Source: Streptomyces sp. SW4
Lineage (GTDB): Bacteria > Actinomycetota > Actinomycetes > Streptomycetales > Streptomycetaceae
DNA length: 64,000 nt
Direction: 5' to 3'
Assembly: GCA_003248315.1 (NCBI GenBank)
Contig: QKWM01000004.1
Coordinates: 5,577,001-5,641,000 of the forward strand
Shown: positions 27,991 to 37,760 of the stretch, piece after piece
How the letters are laid out: each line of letters begins with the position of its first letter
Numbering within the stretch: position 1 is the stretch's first letter
The notes under the pieces: model-generated
The model's database searches: none
Seen by the model: only the letters and a program-made list of their open reading frames with translations
What the model was told of the DNA's origin: nothing
Program-made: the position numbers and the translations under genes

Positions 27991-28782
27991 GAACCGAGTG
28001 AGGTGAGGACGTCGCGCCGCAGCGCGGCACGCGCGGGATCGTCGTGGGCGGCGCGCTCGCGCGGGCGCGGCACGTCCCGTACGGCGATGACGCGACCGCC
28101 GCCGAGCAGGGCCACCCGGTCGCCGAGGAACAGGGCCTCGTCCACGTCGTGGGTGACGAAGACGACGGTGGCGCCGGTGCCGTGCAGCACCTCCACCAGC
28201 AGGTCCTGCATACCGGCGCGGGTCTGGGCGTCGAGGGCGCCGAACGGCTCGTCCATCAGGACGGCACGGGGCGCTCCGGCGAGGGCCCGGGCCAGCTGGG
28301 CACGCTGGCGCTGCCCGCCGGAGACGCGGTGCGGCAGCTGCCGGGACTGTGCCGCGAGCCCGACGCGGCCGAGCCAGGCGTCGGCCCGGGCACGGCGTTC
28401 GGAGCGCGGCAACCCCGCGACCGCCAGCGGCAGTTCGACGTTGGCGCGCAGGGTCCGCCAGGGCAGGAGGGCGTCCTCCTGGAAGACCAGCGCACGGTCG
28501 GCGGACGGCCCGCCGGCGGGCGCCCGTCCTGGGTGACGTCCCCGGCGAGGGGCGCGAGCAGCCCGGCCAGCGTCCGCAGCAGCGTCGACTTGCCGCAGCC
28601 GGACGGGCCGACGACGGTGAGGATCCCCCGGGGCGCACCTCGAGGTCCACGCCGTCCAGCGCGGGCGCGCCGGGCCGTCCGAGAGTGGCCGCCCGCAAGG
28701 CCAGTCCCGCCCCGCGGCGCCCGGTACCGGTGCGACCCGTGTCGGCGCGAGTGGGGGAGCACACGTCAGACGAGCTGGTCAT
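27987..28782 (-). CDS. ABC transporter ATPase, nitrate/sulfonate/taurine type (frameshifted)
   Basis: About 265 aa of an importer ATPase: Walker A GPSGCGKST, Q-loop VFQEDALLPWRTLRANVELP, signature VSGGQRQRAQLARAL, Walker B AVLMDEPFGALD and H-loop VTHDVDEALFLGDR, all typical of SsuB/TauB. One-base losses near 28635 and 28510. The start (28782) follows AAGGAG and overlaps the permease end by 17 bp; the stop overlaps the flavoprotein start by 4 bp, so translation is coupled. Confidence 0.88.
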
Positions 28783-29626
28783 GGGGCACCTTCTCCTTGG
28801 TCCGGGGGCCGGCCGGTACGACGGCCCGGCGACGCGTGCCCGGCGCGGGGCCCGCGTGCCGGGGACGTACGACGTACGCGGCAGCCAGTGGGTCAGGCGG
28901 CGGCCCAGCAGTTCGACGGCCGTGGAGGTGAGCCAGCCGAGCACGCCGATCGTGATCATGCCGACGAACACGCCGGCGTAGTCGAGGACGGTGTAGTCCT
29001 GCCAGGTCCGGTAGCCGACCCCGTACTGCCCGGAGATCATCTCGGCGGAGATCACACAGATCCACGAGACGCCGATGCCGACCGACAGGCCGCCGAAGAT
29101 GCCGGGCAGCGCACCCGGCAGGACGACCGAGCCGAGGATCCGCCACCGGCCGCCGCCCATCGTGCGCACCGCCTCCTCCCACACCGGGTGCAGCGCCCGG
29201 ACCGCGTGCCGGGTGGAGACCAGGACCGGGAAGTAGGCGGCGGTGAAGGTGATGAAGACGATGCCCTGCTCGTTGGACGGGAACAGCAGGATGGCCACGG
29301 GGACCAGGGCGATGGCCGGAACGGGGCGGACGACCTCCAGCAGCGGACCGAGCAGGTCCTCGGCGATCCGTGACCGGGCCACGAGCACGCCCGTCGCCAC
29401 CCCCACCACCGCGGCCAGCAGGAACCCGGCGAGGATGCGGGTGAGACTGTCGGTCAGATCCGTCCAGTAGTCGGGCCGGACAGCCGGCCGGCGAAGGCGC
29501 GGGCCACGTCGGTGACCGTGGGAACTGCGAGAAACGCAGCCAGACGTCGACGTTCAGGCCGGTCAGCAGCTGCCAGAGGCCGACCCCGGCGGCCAGGGAC
29601 AGCCCGCGCAGCGCGTACCGGGTCAC
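28766..29626 (-). CDS. ABC transporter permease, nitrate/sulfonate/taurine type (frameshifted)
   Basis: A BPD-type permease of about 285 aa with six helices and the EAA loop reading EEAVRTMGGGRWRILGSVVL before LPGALPGIFGGLSVGIG, as in SsuC/TauC. The N-terminus (VTRYALRGLSLAAGVGLWQL) and the C-terminus (TKEKVPHDQLV) lie in other frames, with one-base losses near 29520, 29475 and 28830. GTG 29626 overlaps the binding-protein stop by 4 bp. Confidence 0.85.
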   Translation of the reverse strand: MTRYALRGLSLAAGVGLWQLLTGLNVDVWLRFSQFPRSPTWPAPSPAGCPARLLDGSDRQSHPHPRRVPAGRGGGGGDGRARGPVTDRRGPARSAAGGRPPRSGHRPGPRGHPAVPVQRAGHRLHHLHRRLLPGPGLHPARGPGAAPGVGGGGAHDGRRPVADPRLGRPAGCAARHLRRPVGRHRRLVDLCDLRRDDLRAVRGRLPDLAGLHRPRLRRRVRRHDHDRRARLAHLHGRRTAGPPPDPLAAAYVVRPRHAGPAPGTRRRAVVPAGPRTKEKVPHDQLV

Positions 29627-30963
29627 GACGCCCGCTCCAGAGCCTCGGCGTAGGTGATGACGCGTGCGCCGTCGTGACCGCCGACGTACTCCCGCGCGGT
29701 CGACGGTGCGACGAAGGGCAGCAGCTCGTCCCCGTCGGCCACCCACACCGCCTGGTCCGCGAACCACTGGGTGCCGGTCGTGGCGTCGGGCACGTAGGCG
29801 GCGCGGACGGTGTCGCGGTGGGCGGCGACATGACGCAGCAGGCCGGCGGGCGACGCGAAGGTCCGTGTCCGGTCCGACCCCTTGGGCCACACCTCGCTCG
29901 CGGCGGCCGGGGGCGCGGCGGCGAGCCGCCCGGCGTACGCCGCCCCCAACGCCCGCTTGACGTACCGGTCGTCGACGAAGGAGTCCACGTCGACGTCCCC
30001 GGTCAGCTTCGCGGCCTTCAGGATCGGCACGTCCTGCTTCAGCGCGGAGACGAGCCGGGGCCTGAGGGCCGGGTCGAAGGTGGCGATGCCGTGGGCGCCG
30101 TTGTACAGGTAGACGACCTCGGCGGGCAGGCCGGTGGCCGCGGCGACCTTCTCGGCGGCGGCGACGGGGTGGTCGTCGAGGTAGTCGGTGGCCTGCGCCT
30201 GGGCCTTCAGGAACGCCTCCAGGACCGCCGGCCGCTGCCGCGCGAAGTCCTGGCGGACGGTGACGCCGTGGAAGGTGGGCAGGTTCAGCCGCGCACCGTC
30301 GTACAGGGCCTTCGCCTTGCCCTGGTGGGCGAGCAGGCCCGGCCAGGCGACGAACTGCGACAGCGCGTCCGCGCTGCCCGCGGCGAGGGCCGAAGCGCCC
30401 ACCGCGGGCTGCTGGTTGAGCTTCTCGACGTCCCTGTCGGGGTCGACGCCGGCGCGTCGCAGGGCCCGTACGAGGGTGCCGTCGGCGGCGGACCCGACGC
30501 TGGTGGAGACCGTCTTCCCTTGAGGTCCTTCAGGGAGGCGAGCCGGGAACCGGGCGCCGTGACGATGGTGTTCAGGCCGCCGCGCAGGTTGTAGCCGGTG
30601 ACCGAGACCAGGCGGGTGGGGCGGCCGAGCTGCTCGCCGCGGGCGGCGTTGATGAGCAGCGGGAAGTCGCCCATCGACCCGATGTCGGTCTTCCCGGCGG
30701 TCATCTGGGCCGTGATGGGCGCGCCGGTGGCGTGGTCCTGCCAGACGGCCTTGTAGGCGGTGCCGTCCCGAGCGCGTTCAGCTGCTTCTCGAAGTAGCCG
30801 AGGAGCGCAGGAGGGTGCCGGCCGTGACGGTGTTGAGGGTCTTCGACTGGTAGCCGACGGTGACGGTGACCGTGGCGCCGCCGCCGGCCTCGGCGTCACC
30901 GCCGCAGGCGGTGAGCGGGAGCAGAAGGACGACCGCGGACCCTGCGACTGCCGTGCGTTTCAT
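29623..30963 (-). CDS. ABC substrate-binding lipoprotein with NosL-like C-terminal domain (frameshifted)
   Basis: Signal peptide with lipobox (VVLLLPLTAC-GGD), then an NMT1/SsuA-like binding fold: VTVGYQSKTLNTVTAG, MTAGKTDIGSMGDFPLLINA, GGLNTIVTAPGSRLASLKDL, LNLPTFHGVTVRQDFARQRP. After the usual end of that fold (about residue 350) there is an extra segment, AAYVPDATTGTQWFADQAVW, LPFVAPSTAREYVGGHDGAR and VITYAEAL, which closely follows the pattern of NosL-family proteins. One-base losses near 30800, 30775 and 30520. It would deliver an anion-like ligand to the operon's permease. The added domain is unusual. Confidence 0.8.
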
Positions 30964-30976
30964 GGGAGGGGGCCTT

Positions 30977-31204
30977 TCACCGGAGCAGGTAGGGCATGTC
31001 GACCGTGACGGCCCCGGTGGGGCAGCGGGCCGCGCACGGGCCGCAGTACCAGCACTCGTCGACGTGCATGTACGCCTTTCCGCTGCCGGGGTCGATGGCC
31101 AGGGAGTCCAGCGGGCACATGTCCACGCAGAGCGTGCAGCCGTCGATGCACTTCGACTCGTCGATGGTCACGGGCACGTCGGCCCGCTGGGGCGCCAAGG
31201 GCAT
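30977..31204 (-). CDS. Two-cluster [4Fe-4S] ferredoxin, AprB-like
   Basis: An intact 75-aa protein with two four-cysteine motifs: CIDGCTLCVDMCP and CWYCGPCAARCP, each completing a 4Fe-4S site. The second motif with its preceding Trp/Tyr recalls AprB, the iron-sulfur subunit of adenylylsulfate reductase, which pairs with AprA-type flavoproteins such as the one at the end of this operon. ATG 31204 follows GGAGA. It is separated from the binding protein by 13 bp. Confidence 0.9.
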   Translation of the reverse strand: MPLAPQRADVPVTIDESKCIDGCTLCVDMCPLDSLAIDPGSGKAYMHVDECWYCGPCAARCPTGAVTVDMPYLLR

Positions 31205-31248
31205 GGCTGTCTCCAGGAAGGGGTCGGTCGGTGAAAGGGAACGGGGTG

Positions 31249-32030
31249 TCAGGGGAGCGGTGCAGCAGGCCGCTCATGGTGATGCGGTCGCCGCGGAAGC
31301 GGATGAACTCCAGGTCCACGGGGCGGCCGTCGGCGAGGTGCGTGAGGCGTTCCAGCATCAGCACGGCCGCGCCGCGCGGCGTCTGCAGGACGGCGGCGGA
31401 ATGGGGGTCCGCGTTGACCGCCTCCAGGGTGATCTCGGCGTGGCCGAGGGCCGGCCGGTGACGGTCTCCAGGAGCCGGAAGACGTCGGTGTTCTCCAGGT
31501 CGCGGTCGAGCAGAGCGGTGCCGATGTCCAGGGGATGTAGGTGACGTCGAGGGACAGGGGAGGCCGCCGAGGCGGCGGAGGCGTTCGATGCAGAGCACGT
31601 CGGCGCCGGGCGGGACGCGGAGCCGGTCGGCGACGGGGGCGGGCGCCGGGCGGGACCCACCGTGCGGACCTCGTTGGTGACCCGGCCGTGCTCGTGGAGG
31701 GTTTCCGCGAGGCCATCAGACGGTCGAGGCCGTGGGGGTACTTGCGGGCCACGACCACGGTGCCGACGCCGGGCTGGCGATCCACGAGGCCTTCGGTGCG
31801 CAGCAGGTCCAGCGCCTCGCGGACCGTGTTGCGGGAGGCGCCGAAGTCGGTGGCGAGGGTGGACTCGTGAGGAAGGCTGCCGGAGGGAAGCCGCCGGCGA
31901 GGATCTGGTGGCGCAGGAGGTCCGCCAGCCGGCGCGCCCGGTCCGCGCGCAGCCGGTGTCGCGCACGGTGGGCGGCGACGGTGGTCGCGCCGTGGCCGGC
32001 GTGGTCGCGGATGCGGTCGGTCGGAGGCAT
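31249..32030 (-). CDS. GntR/HutC-family transcriptional regulator with UTRA domain (heavily frameshifted)
   Basis: The pieces, spread over all three frames with about seven one-base losses, read in order as a GntR winged helix (ARRLADLLRHQILAGGFP, LPHESTLATDFGASRNTVRE, ALDLLRTEGLVDRQPGVGTV) and a UTRA ligand domain (VLCIERLRRLGGLPLSLDV, IDIGTALLDRDLENTDVFRL-like core, AAVLMLERLTHLADGRPVD, LEFIRFRGDRITMSGLLHR). Because of the breaks the start (ATG 32030) and stop (31249) are approximate. It heads the operon, 45 bp before the ferredoxin gene, and is its obvious regulator. Confidence 0.75.
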
Positions 32031-32063
32031 GGCCGGAACCATACCGATCCGGTAGGGAAAGTG

Positions 32064-32082
32064 GTGTTGCGGAAGTGTTGCG
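32064..32082. promoter_or_regulatory. Direct repeat upstream of GntR gene
   Basis: Two copies of GTGTTGCG (32064-32071 and 32075-32082) are spaced 11 bp, one helical turn, in the upstream region of the GntR-led operon. A possible regulator site; weak evidence. Confidence 0.35.
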
Positions 32083-32351
32083 CCACCTGACACATCGCCG
32101 GATACGCGGCTGACCTGGGGTTCCGGGTGGTCCGGAGGGGGGTTCCGCCGGTGTGCGCCGGGCGGGGAACCGTCCCATCGCCGCGGCCGGCGGGTGCGGC
32201 TGCGCGCGTTGCGATCTCCGCCCCGGGTAGAGCCCCTTCGCGGCCCGGTCGCGCCCGCGGCGCCCAGCTGCCGGGGACTGCCGGGAGACGGGCCGGAGCG
32301 CGAGACGGGCCGCAGATGCCCACCGGCGCCTGGCACAGGGGAGGGCGGCAC

Positions 32352-33389
32352 ATGAGCCGCGATCCGTCCGCACACGACACGGCCGAGCGCATCGCACGGC
32401 TCGCGCTGACCGATCCTCGGCGGGTGGGGCTGCCGGGGCACACGGCGGCGCCGTCGGCGGACGGCGCCCGGGTCCGGTTGCTGGGGCAGGGCGAGAGCTA
32501 CCGGGTCTGGCGGCTCGACGTGCCCGGCCACCCGCCCCTGGTCGTACGGGTGGCGCGCCGGGCCCCGGAGGACCTGCCCCGGCCGATGCGGGAGGAGTTC
32601 ACCGCCCTGGGGCTGCTCCCGACGGCCTCGGCCCCTCGCCCGTGCTGCTGAACGAGGACCCGGACGGCCCGCTGGGCGCCCCTACATGGTGTGCGGCTAC
32701 GTCCCGGGCCGGGTGCCGCAGCCCGCCGAGTGGACCGAGAGCCTCCTCCAGGCGCACGCCCGCCGGCTGAGCACGCTCCACGCCCGCGCCTTCGCCCGGT
32801 GCGGCGGCCTCCGTGCGCCGGCCGCGGAACGGTCCGCCGCCCTGTCGCTGACCGACCTGTTCGACGAGAGCCTCGCCTGGTGGCGGGAGCGGTTCCCGGG
32901 CCTGCTCCGCGACCGGGAGACCGGCGCGCTGCTGCCCCGCGTGGCAGCCTTCGTGGCGGCGGCCGAGCCGGCCTTCCGCCGCCTGGACCGGTTCGCCCTC
33001 GTCCACGGTGACCTGGTCGTCCCCAACATCGTGGTGGACGACGCCGGCACCCCCCGCTACGTGGACTGGGAGTGGGCCCGGATCGGCGACCCCGCGCAGG
33101 ACCTCGCCTACATCGGCGGCCCGGTGGCGGCCCGCCGTGGTACCTGCCGCTGGACGGCACACGGATCCACCGGTTCCTGACCGGCTACCTCGCGCACCTC
33201 CCGGACCCCGGAGGGGAGACGTTGGAGCGGCTGGCCACACGGCGGGACGCCTGGGAGGTGTACGAGCGGTTCTTCTCGTGCCTGCACTTCCGCACCCGCC
33301 GCGGCACCCCCGAGGACCGCCGCAGCGGCCTCTACACCCGCGCCGTGGCCCAGCTCACCGCCGGGCTCGGCGCCCGCCTCTCCGCCTAG
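32352..33389 (+). CDS. Aminoglycoside/choline-kinase-like phosphotransferase (frameshifted)
   Basis: About 345 aa of the APH/ChoK fold. The catalytic loop is VHGDLVVPNIVVDD (H-G-D-x-x-x-x-N) and the metal motif is VDWEWARIGDPAQDLA. The N-lobe contributes GQGESYRVWRLDVPGHPPLV and ends before YMVCGYVPGRVP. One-base losses near 32627, 32682 and 33137. Starts at ATG 32352. The substrate could be an aminoglycoside, choline, a sugar or a nucleoside; nothing nearby decides this. Confidence 0.78.
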
Positions 33390-33390
33390 A

Positions 33391-33434
33391 GGGTGTCCGC
33401 AGGGACGCGCCTGCCCGCGACCGTGCGGACACCC
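33391..33434. terminator. Bidirectional hairpin terminator
   Basis: An 11-bp stem (GGGTGTCCGCA / TGCGGACACCC) with a 22-nt GC-rich loop between the convergent phosphotransferase and MFS genes. Confidence 0.6.
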
Positions 33435-33454
33435 CTGGCCGCGTGGCCGGTTCG

Positions 33455-34782
33455 TCAGGCGGCGAGCGCTTCCTTCGCCGCGGGCCTGGACTCGGGTCGT
33501 ACCGGCGCAGGGCCACCAGGACGAGCGCGCAGGCGGCGACCACCAGGGCGGCCCCGACGTAGAGCTGCGTGGCGGAGGCACCCGCGTCCTTGAGCAGGCC
33601 GGCGATGGTCGGGGACAGGATGGCGCCGATGCGTCCCATCCCCAGGGCCCAGCCCATGCCGACGCTGCGGACGGTGGCCGGGTAGAGCGGCGGACCGACG
33701 GTGTACGCGCCGGCGATGCAGCCGTTGATCAGGGCCCCGACGACGACGCCGATGCCGAAGCCGAGCCAGAGCGCCGAGGTGCTCAGGATGAAGACGATCA
33801 TCATCGCCGCCGAGAGCAGGGAGAAGCCGATCAGCACCGTCCGCGGCGTACGCGCCCGTGCGACGACGCCGTAGAGGACCGAGCCGGCCGTGCCGCCGAT
33901 GGAGATCGCCATCCCGGCGGTCACCGCCGCGCTCTCGGAGAGGCCCTCCTCGGCCAGGAGCGTGGGCGTCCAGCTGTTGACGAAGTAGAAGCCGAACATG
34001 ATGGTGATGAAGACGAGCCAGAGCAGGACCGTCGGGGTCAGCAGCTGCCGGAGCCATCCCGGCCGGCCCGTTCGGTGTCCGTCCGGCCGGCGGCCGCCCG
34101 GTCGAGGTCGGCCTCGGTGACGGGCTCCATCCGCATCCGGGCCAGTGTCCGGTTGATCCGCTCCAGCGCGCCGCGGGGACGGCGCTGTTCGAGGAAGGCG
34201 ACCGACTCGGGCAGGACCACGGCGATCACGATCAGGGCGATCAGGGTTCCGACGCCGCCGGCGTGGAAGACGATCCGCCAGTCGCCGCCCACGGAGGCCT
34301 TGGCGACCAGGCTCGCCGCGGTGGCGCCGATCCCGTACCCGGCGGTGTAGATGCCGATGGCCAGACCGCGGTTCCTCGCGTTGGAGAACTCGCTGGCGAT
34401 GACGTTCGTGCTGGCGAGGATGGCGCCGACCCGATGCCGGTGACGAGGCGGAAGACGCCCATCACGGTCGCCGACGACGCCGTGGCCGCGCCGAACATGC
34501 CGACCGTGCCGAGGGCGAGGCTGATCAGGATCAGCGGACGCCGGCCGACGAGGTCGGCGAAGGGGCGAGCAGCATCGAGCCGATCGCCATGCCGATCAGG
34601 CCGACCGAGACCAGCAGGCCGAACTCCGAGCCGCTGAGTCCGAATGCGTCGGTGACGGACGGCCCGGTGAAGGCGACGGCCATGACGTCGAAGCCGTCGA
34701 GGCAGTTCATGAAGGTGCACAGGGCGACGATCAGCCATTGGTAGCCGCTCATCGGCGCCTGCGAGATGCGTGCGGTGATCAT
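33455..34782 (-). CDS. MFS transporter, aromatic acid:H+ symporter type (VanK/PcaK-like; frameshifted)
   Basis: About 440 aa. Helix 1 carries FMNCLDGFDVMAVAFTGPSV, the G-x-D-x-x-x motif of aromatic acid symporters (LDGFD), and loop 2-3 reads FADLVGRRPLILI. Later helices include LAIGIYTAGYGIGATAASLV-like and FGFYFVNSWTPTLLAEEGLS. Four one-base losses near 34565, 34430, 34065 and 33500. It is 48 bp downstream of vanB on the same strand. With vanAB it would import vanillate or a related aromatic acid, as VanK does in Corynebacterium. Confidence 0.8.
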
Positions 34783-34830
34783 GGGTGTCCTGGTGGTGAG
34801 GGGTCCGTGCGGACCCGTTGGCGCACCGGC

Positions 34831-35836
34831 TCAGGTGAGGCGGAGGGAGAGGACGGCGCGGCCGTCCGGGCCGCTGCCGGAGGCGACCGCTCGGGAGACG
34901 CAGAGGCACAGCCTGTTCCCGCGTTCCTTCTGGGACTCGCTCAGGAAGACGTCGCGGTGGTCGATGGTGCCGGTGGCACCGACCACCTTCGCCAGACACA
35001 GCCCGCACTCGCCCTTGCGGCAGTCGGAGAGCGTGTCGACCCCGGCCGCTTCGAGGGCGTCGAGGATCGAGGTGTCGGGTGCGACGGTGATCTCCCGGCC
35101 GAGGTCGGGAGGCGGACCAGGAACTCCTCGGCCGGGTACCGGCCGCTGGAACCGAAGGTCTCGAAGCGCAGGTTGGTCGCCGGCAGGCCGTGCCCGGCCC
35201 AGCTGCGGGAGATGGCGTTCATGAGCCCGATCGGGCCGCACATGTACAGCTCGGTGCCCGCGGCGGCGGGTGTCCGGGCGATACCGGCGACGAGGTCGTC
35301 GACCGACAGCGAGGTGCCCTCGTCGTCGATGTGGACGCGGACCCGGTCGCCGTGCTCGGCGACCAGGTCGTCGACGTAGGCCATCGTGGCGCGGCTGCGG
35401 CCGACGAGCACCAGCTGGTAGTCGGCGTCGCGCCGGCGCAGCGCGGTGGCCATGGCGACCAGCGCGGTGACGCCGATGCCGCCGGCGACGAGCACGTAGC
35501 GGGCGGCGCCGACCGCGAGCGGAAGTTCTGCAGCGGCCCGGTGACGGTCAGCTCGTCCCCGGCCCGCAGCCGGTGCATCGCCGCCGAGCCCCCGAGGAGG
35601 TGGGGGAGAGCCGCACGCTGAGCGTCAGCCGGCGGCCCCGTCCTCGGAGCGCACCACGGAGTAGGAACGCACCCGGCGGACGCCGTCCCCGGCGTCGGTC
35701 TCGACGTCGATGTGCGTGCCGGGCGCGGCGTGCTCGGGCTCCTCGGGGCCAGGACGATACGGCGGACGCCCTCGGCGACGTCGGAGACCTCCACCACCCG
35801 GGCCCGCTGCCGGCGGGTCTGTGTCTGCACCGCCAT
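34831..35836 (-). CDS. vanB: Vanillate O-demethylase reductase subunit (frameshifted)
   Basis: About 335 aa of a phthalate-dioxygenase-reductase-like protein: an FMN/NAD(P)-reductase part (LRAGDELTVTGPLQNF, YVLVAGGIGVTALVAMATAL, LYMCGPIGLMNAI) and a C-terminal plant-type [2Fe-2S] ferredoxin with CRKGECGLC plus a later Cys (LCLCVSRAV). This domain order is that of VanB. Five one-base losses lie in the first two thirds. The start ATG 35836 is one base after the vanA stop. It passes electrons from NAD(P)H to the Rieske oxygenase. Confidence 0.82.
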
Positions 35837-35837
35837 G

Positions 35838-36966
35838 TCACGCCCCCCGGCCGGCGGCCGGCGCCGCGGAGGGGCGTCCTCGGCCGCGAGCATGCGCTCG
35901 AGGATCCGGCGCACCCACATCCCGCCGGCGTCGATGTTGAGGCTGTAGAACTCGTGCCCCGGGTTGGCGTCGATGGCGCGCTGCTGGGCGCGCAGCATCT
36001 CCTCGTCCTCGCCGAACACCCGTGCACCGCCTGGCGCAGCTGGGTGGTGATGGTCTGGCTGTCCAGGCGGTAGTTGCGCATGAACGCCCAGAAGTAGTGG
36101 GAGGTGCGGTCGGTCTCGGGGTGATCGTGTTCATCACGTACCCGTTGACGCCCTGGCTGCGGTCCCCCTCGGGCGCACCGGTACCGGCCTTCGCCACGCC
36201 GACGTCGATCCGGATCGTGGCCGGCGCCTCGAACGTGATGATCTGCCAGCGGTCGACCTTGCCGGAGAAGCCAGGGAACTTGTCCCGCATGTTCTTCAGC
36301 CAGAACGGCGGGGCGTCGATGTCGCGCATCCACCGGGTGACGGTCACCGTGTTCCCGTCATGGGTCACGTCGAACTCGGCCTCGGACAGCTCCTCCTGGC
36401 CGATGCTCGACGAGTGCACGAACTCCTCGTGGGTGAGGTCCATGAGGTTGTCGAGGATGAGCTGGTAGTTGCAGTCGGCGTGGATCGTCTCGCCGTCGCC
36501 GGCCCAGGCGGGGTCGTCCATCTGGTGCATGTCGGGCACCGCGGCCGGATCGGCCAGGTCCGGGTCGCCGACCCAGACCCAGACGTACCGGTAGCGCTCG
36601 ACGACGGGTAGGAGGGGACGGTCGCGCTGGGGTTGATCGTCTCCTGGGCGGGCATTCCGGTGCAGCGGCCGGTCGCGTTGTAGCGCAGGCCGTGGTACGG
36701 GCACTGCAGCTCGTCGCCCAGGATGCTGCCCTTCGACAGGGCGCGAGCCGGTGCCAGCAGGCGTCCGCGAGGGCGACGGCCCGGCCCTCGGTGGTGCGCC
36801 ACAGCGCCAGCGGCACGCCGGCGACCGTACGGGCCAGCGGCTGCTTGCCGGTGACCTCGTGGTCCCAGGCGGCGACGTACCAGGCGTTGCGGGGGTAGTT
36901 GAAGATCTTCGCGGCGGTGGTGGCCGGTGGCGCGGTGTCCGGTGCGAGGGAGGCGGTGCGGGACAT
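35838..36966 (-). CDS. vanA: Vanillate O-demethylase oxygenase subunit, Rieske type (frameshifted)
   Basis: About 375 aa starting MSRTASLAPD, then FNYPRNAWYVAAWDHEV. The Rieske [2Fe-2S] ligands are visible as CWH (usually CPH) and CPYHGLRY, and the mononuclear iron site as DNLMDLTHEEFVH. Downstream FWLKNMRDKFPGFSGKVDRW and YFWAFMRNYRLD match VanA-like ring-hydroxylating oxygenases. Five one-base losses. AGGGAG precedes ATG 36966. Together with vanB it would demethylate vanillate to protocatechuate and formaldehyde; another methoxy- or hydroxybenzoate is possible. Confidence 0.82.
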
Positions 36967-37007
36967 GAGACTCCCTATGGAGAGAGGTATGTGTTGCGCG
37001 GGCCACA

Positions 37008-37029
37008 AACTAACTATCGATATAGTGAG
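37008..37029. promoter_or_regulatory. Probable VanR operator
   Basis: AACTAACTAT-CG-ATATAGTGAG lies between divergent vanA and the PadR-type regulator; arms ACTAT and ATAGT are inverted. The left half resembles the AACTAACTAA half-site that I recall for the PadR-type VanR of Corynebacterium glutamicum. Confidence 0.65.
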
Positions 37030-37077
37030 ATGGCAATAGTCGGTAGCCTGGGAAAATCCGGAGGGGGACGACGTGCC

Positions 37078-37661
37078 ATGTCACTGCGTTACGCGCTGAT
37101 CGCGCTGCTCACCGGTCGGCCGATGACCGGATACGACATCTCCAAGAGCTTCAGCCGCTCGGTCGCCCACGTCTGGCACGCCCCGGACTCACAGATCTAT
37201 CCCGAGCTCAACCGCATGGAGCGCGACGGGCTGCTCACCTCGGTCGAGGTGCCCTGGGGTAAGAAGGGACGAAGAAGGAGTACCACGTCACCGAGGCCGG
37301 CCTCGCCGACTTCCGGGAGTGGATGAGCTCCCCGCTCACACCCCAGCGGCAGCGCGACCCGGCGTATCTGAAGGCGGCCTACTTCGACTTCGCCGAGCCG
37401 GCGTCGGTGCGGGAGCAGCTCCGGCAGCAGCAGGCCTACTGGGAAGAGCAGTTGAGCATGCTCGAAGGCACCCGGGCCGCGCTCGTCGACCGCACCCACC
37501 CCACCCTGGCCGCCCGCCTGTCCAAGCTGACCGAGCGGGAGGCCGAGCTGGCGGTGCGCTACAAGGTGTACGCCTACGACGGCCTCATCGCCCGCGCCCG
37601 CACGGAACTGGCCTGGATCGCGGACGGTCTGGCCCTCGTCGACGAGCTGTCCGGCTCCTGA
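37078..37661 (+). CDS. PadR-family regulator of the vanillate genes (VanR-like; frameshifted)
   Basis: About 195 aa: winged helix (MSLRYALIALLTGRPMTGYD, VWHAPDSQIYPELNRMERDG, KKEYHVTEAGLADFREWM) and a helical C-terminal domain (ASVREQLRQQQAYWEEQLSM, LAVRYKVYAYDGLIARARTE). One base is lost near 37270 in GGTAAGAAGGGACG. GGAGGGG precedes the start. It is divergent from vanA with a palindrome in between. In C. glutamicum vanABK is repressed by a PadR-type VanR, so the arrangement supports both assignments. Confidence 0.82.
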
Positions 37662-37760
37662 GCCCGTCGCCCAGGCTCCTGGGAGCAGCCGGCTCCTCCT
37701 GCCCGGCGAAGCCGCGGGCCCGGGTGGGTGCGGGCGCCCGGGGACGACGACAGCCGTTCG

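Noticed and set aside
25906..29409. A single 1167-residue open frame joining ABC permease, ATPase region, flavoprotein and HEAT part
   Set aside because: The ATPase motifs lie in the other two frames and each gene has its own start and 4- to 17-bp overlap. The continuous frame is a by-product of three successive base losses.
25158..31204. Classical adenylylsulfate reductase (AprAB) for dissimilatory sulfur metabolism
   Set aside because: No sat, dsr or related genes are near and the pair is bound to an importer operon; only a distant family likeness is claimed.
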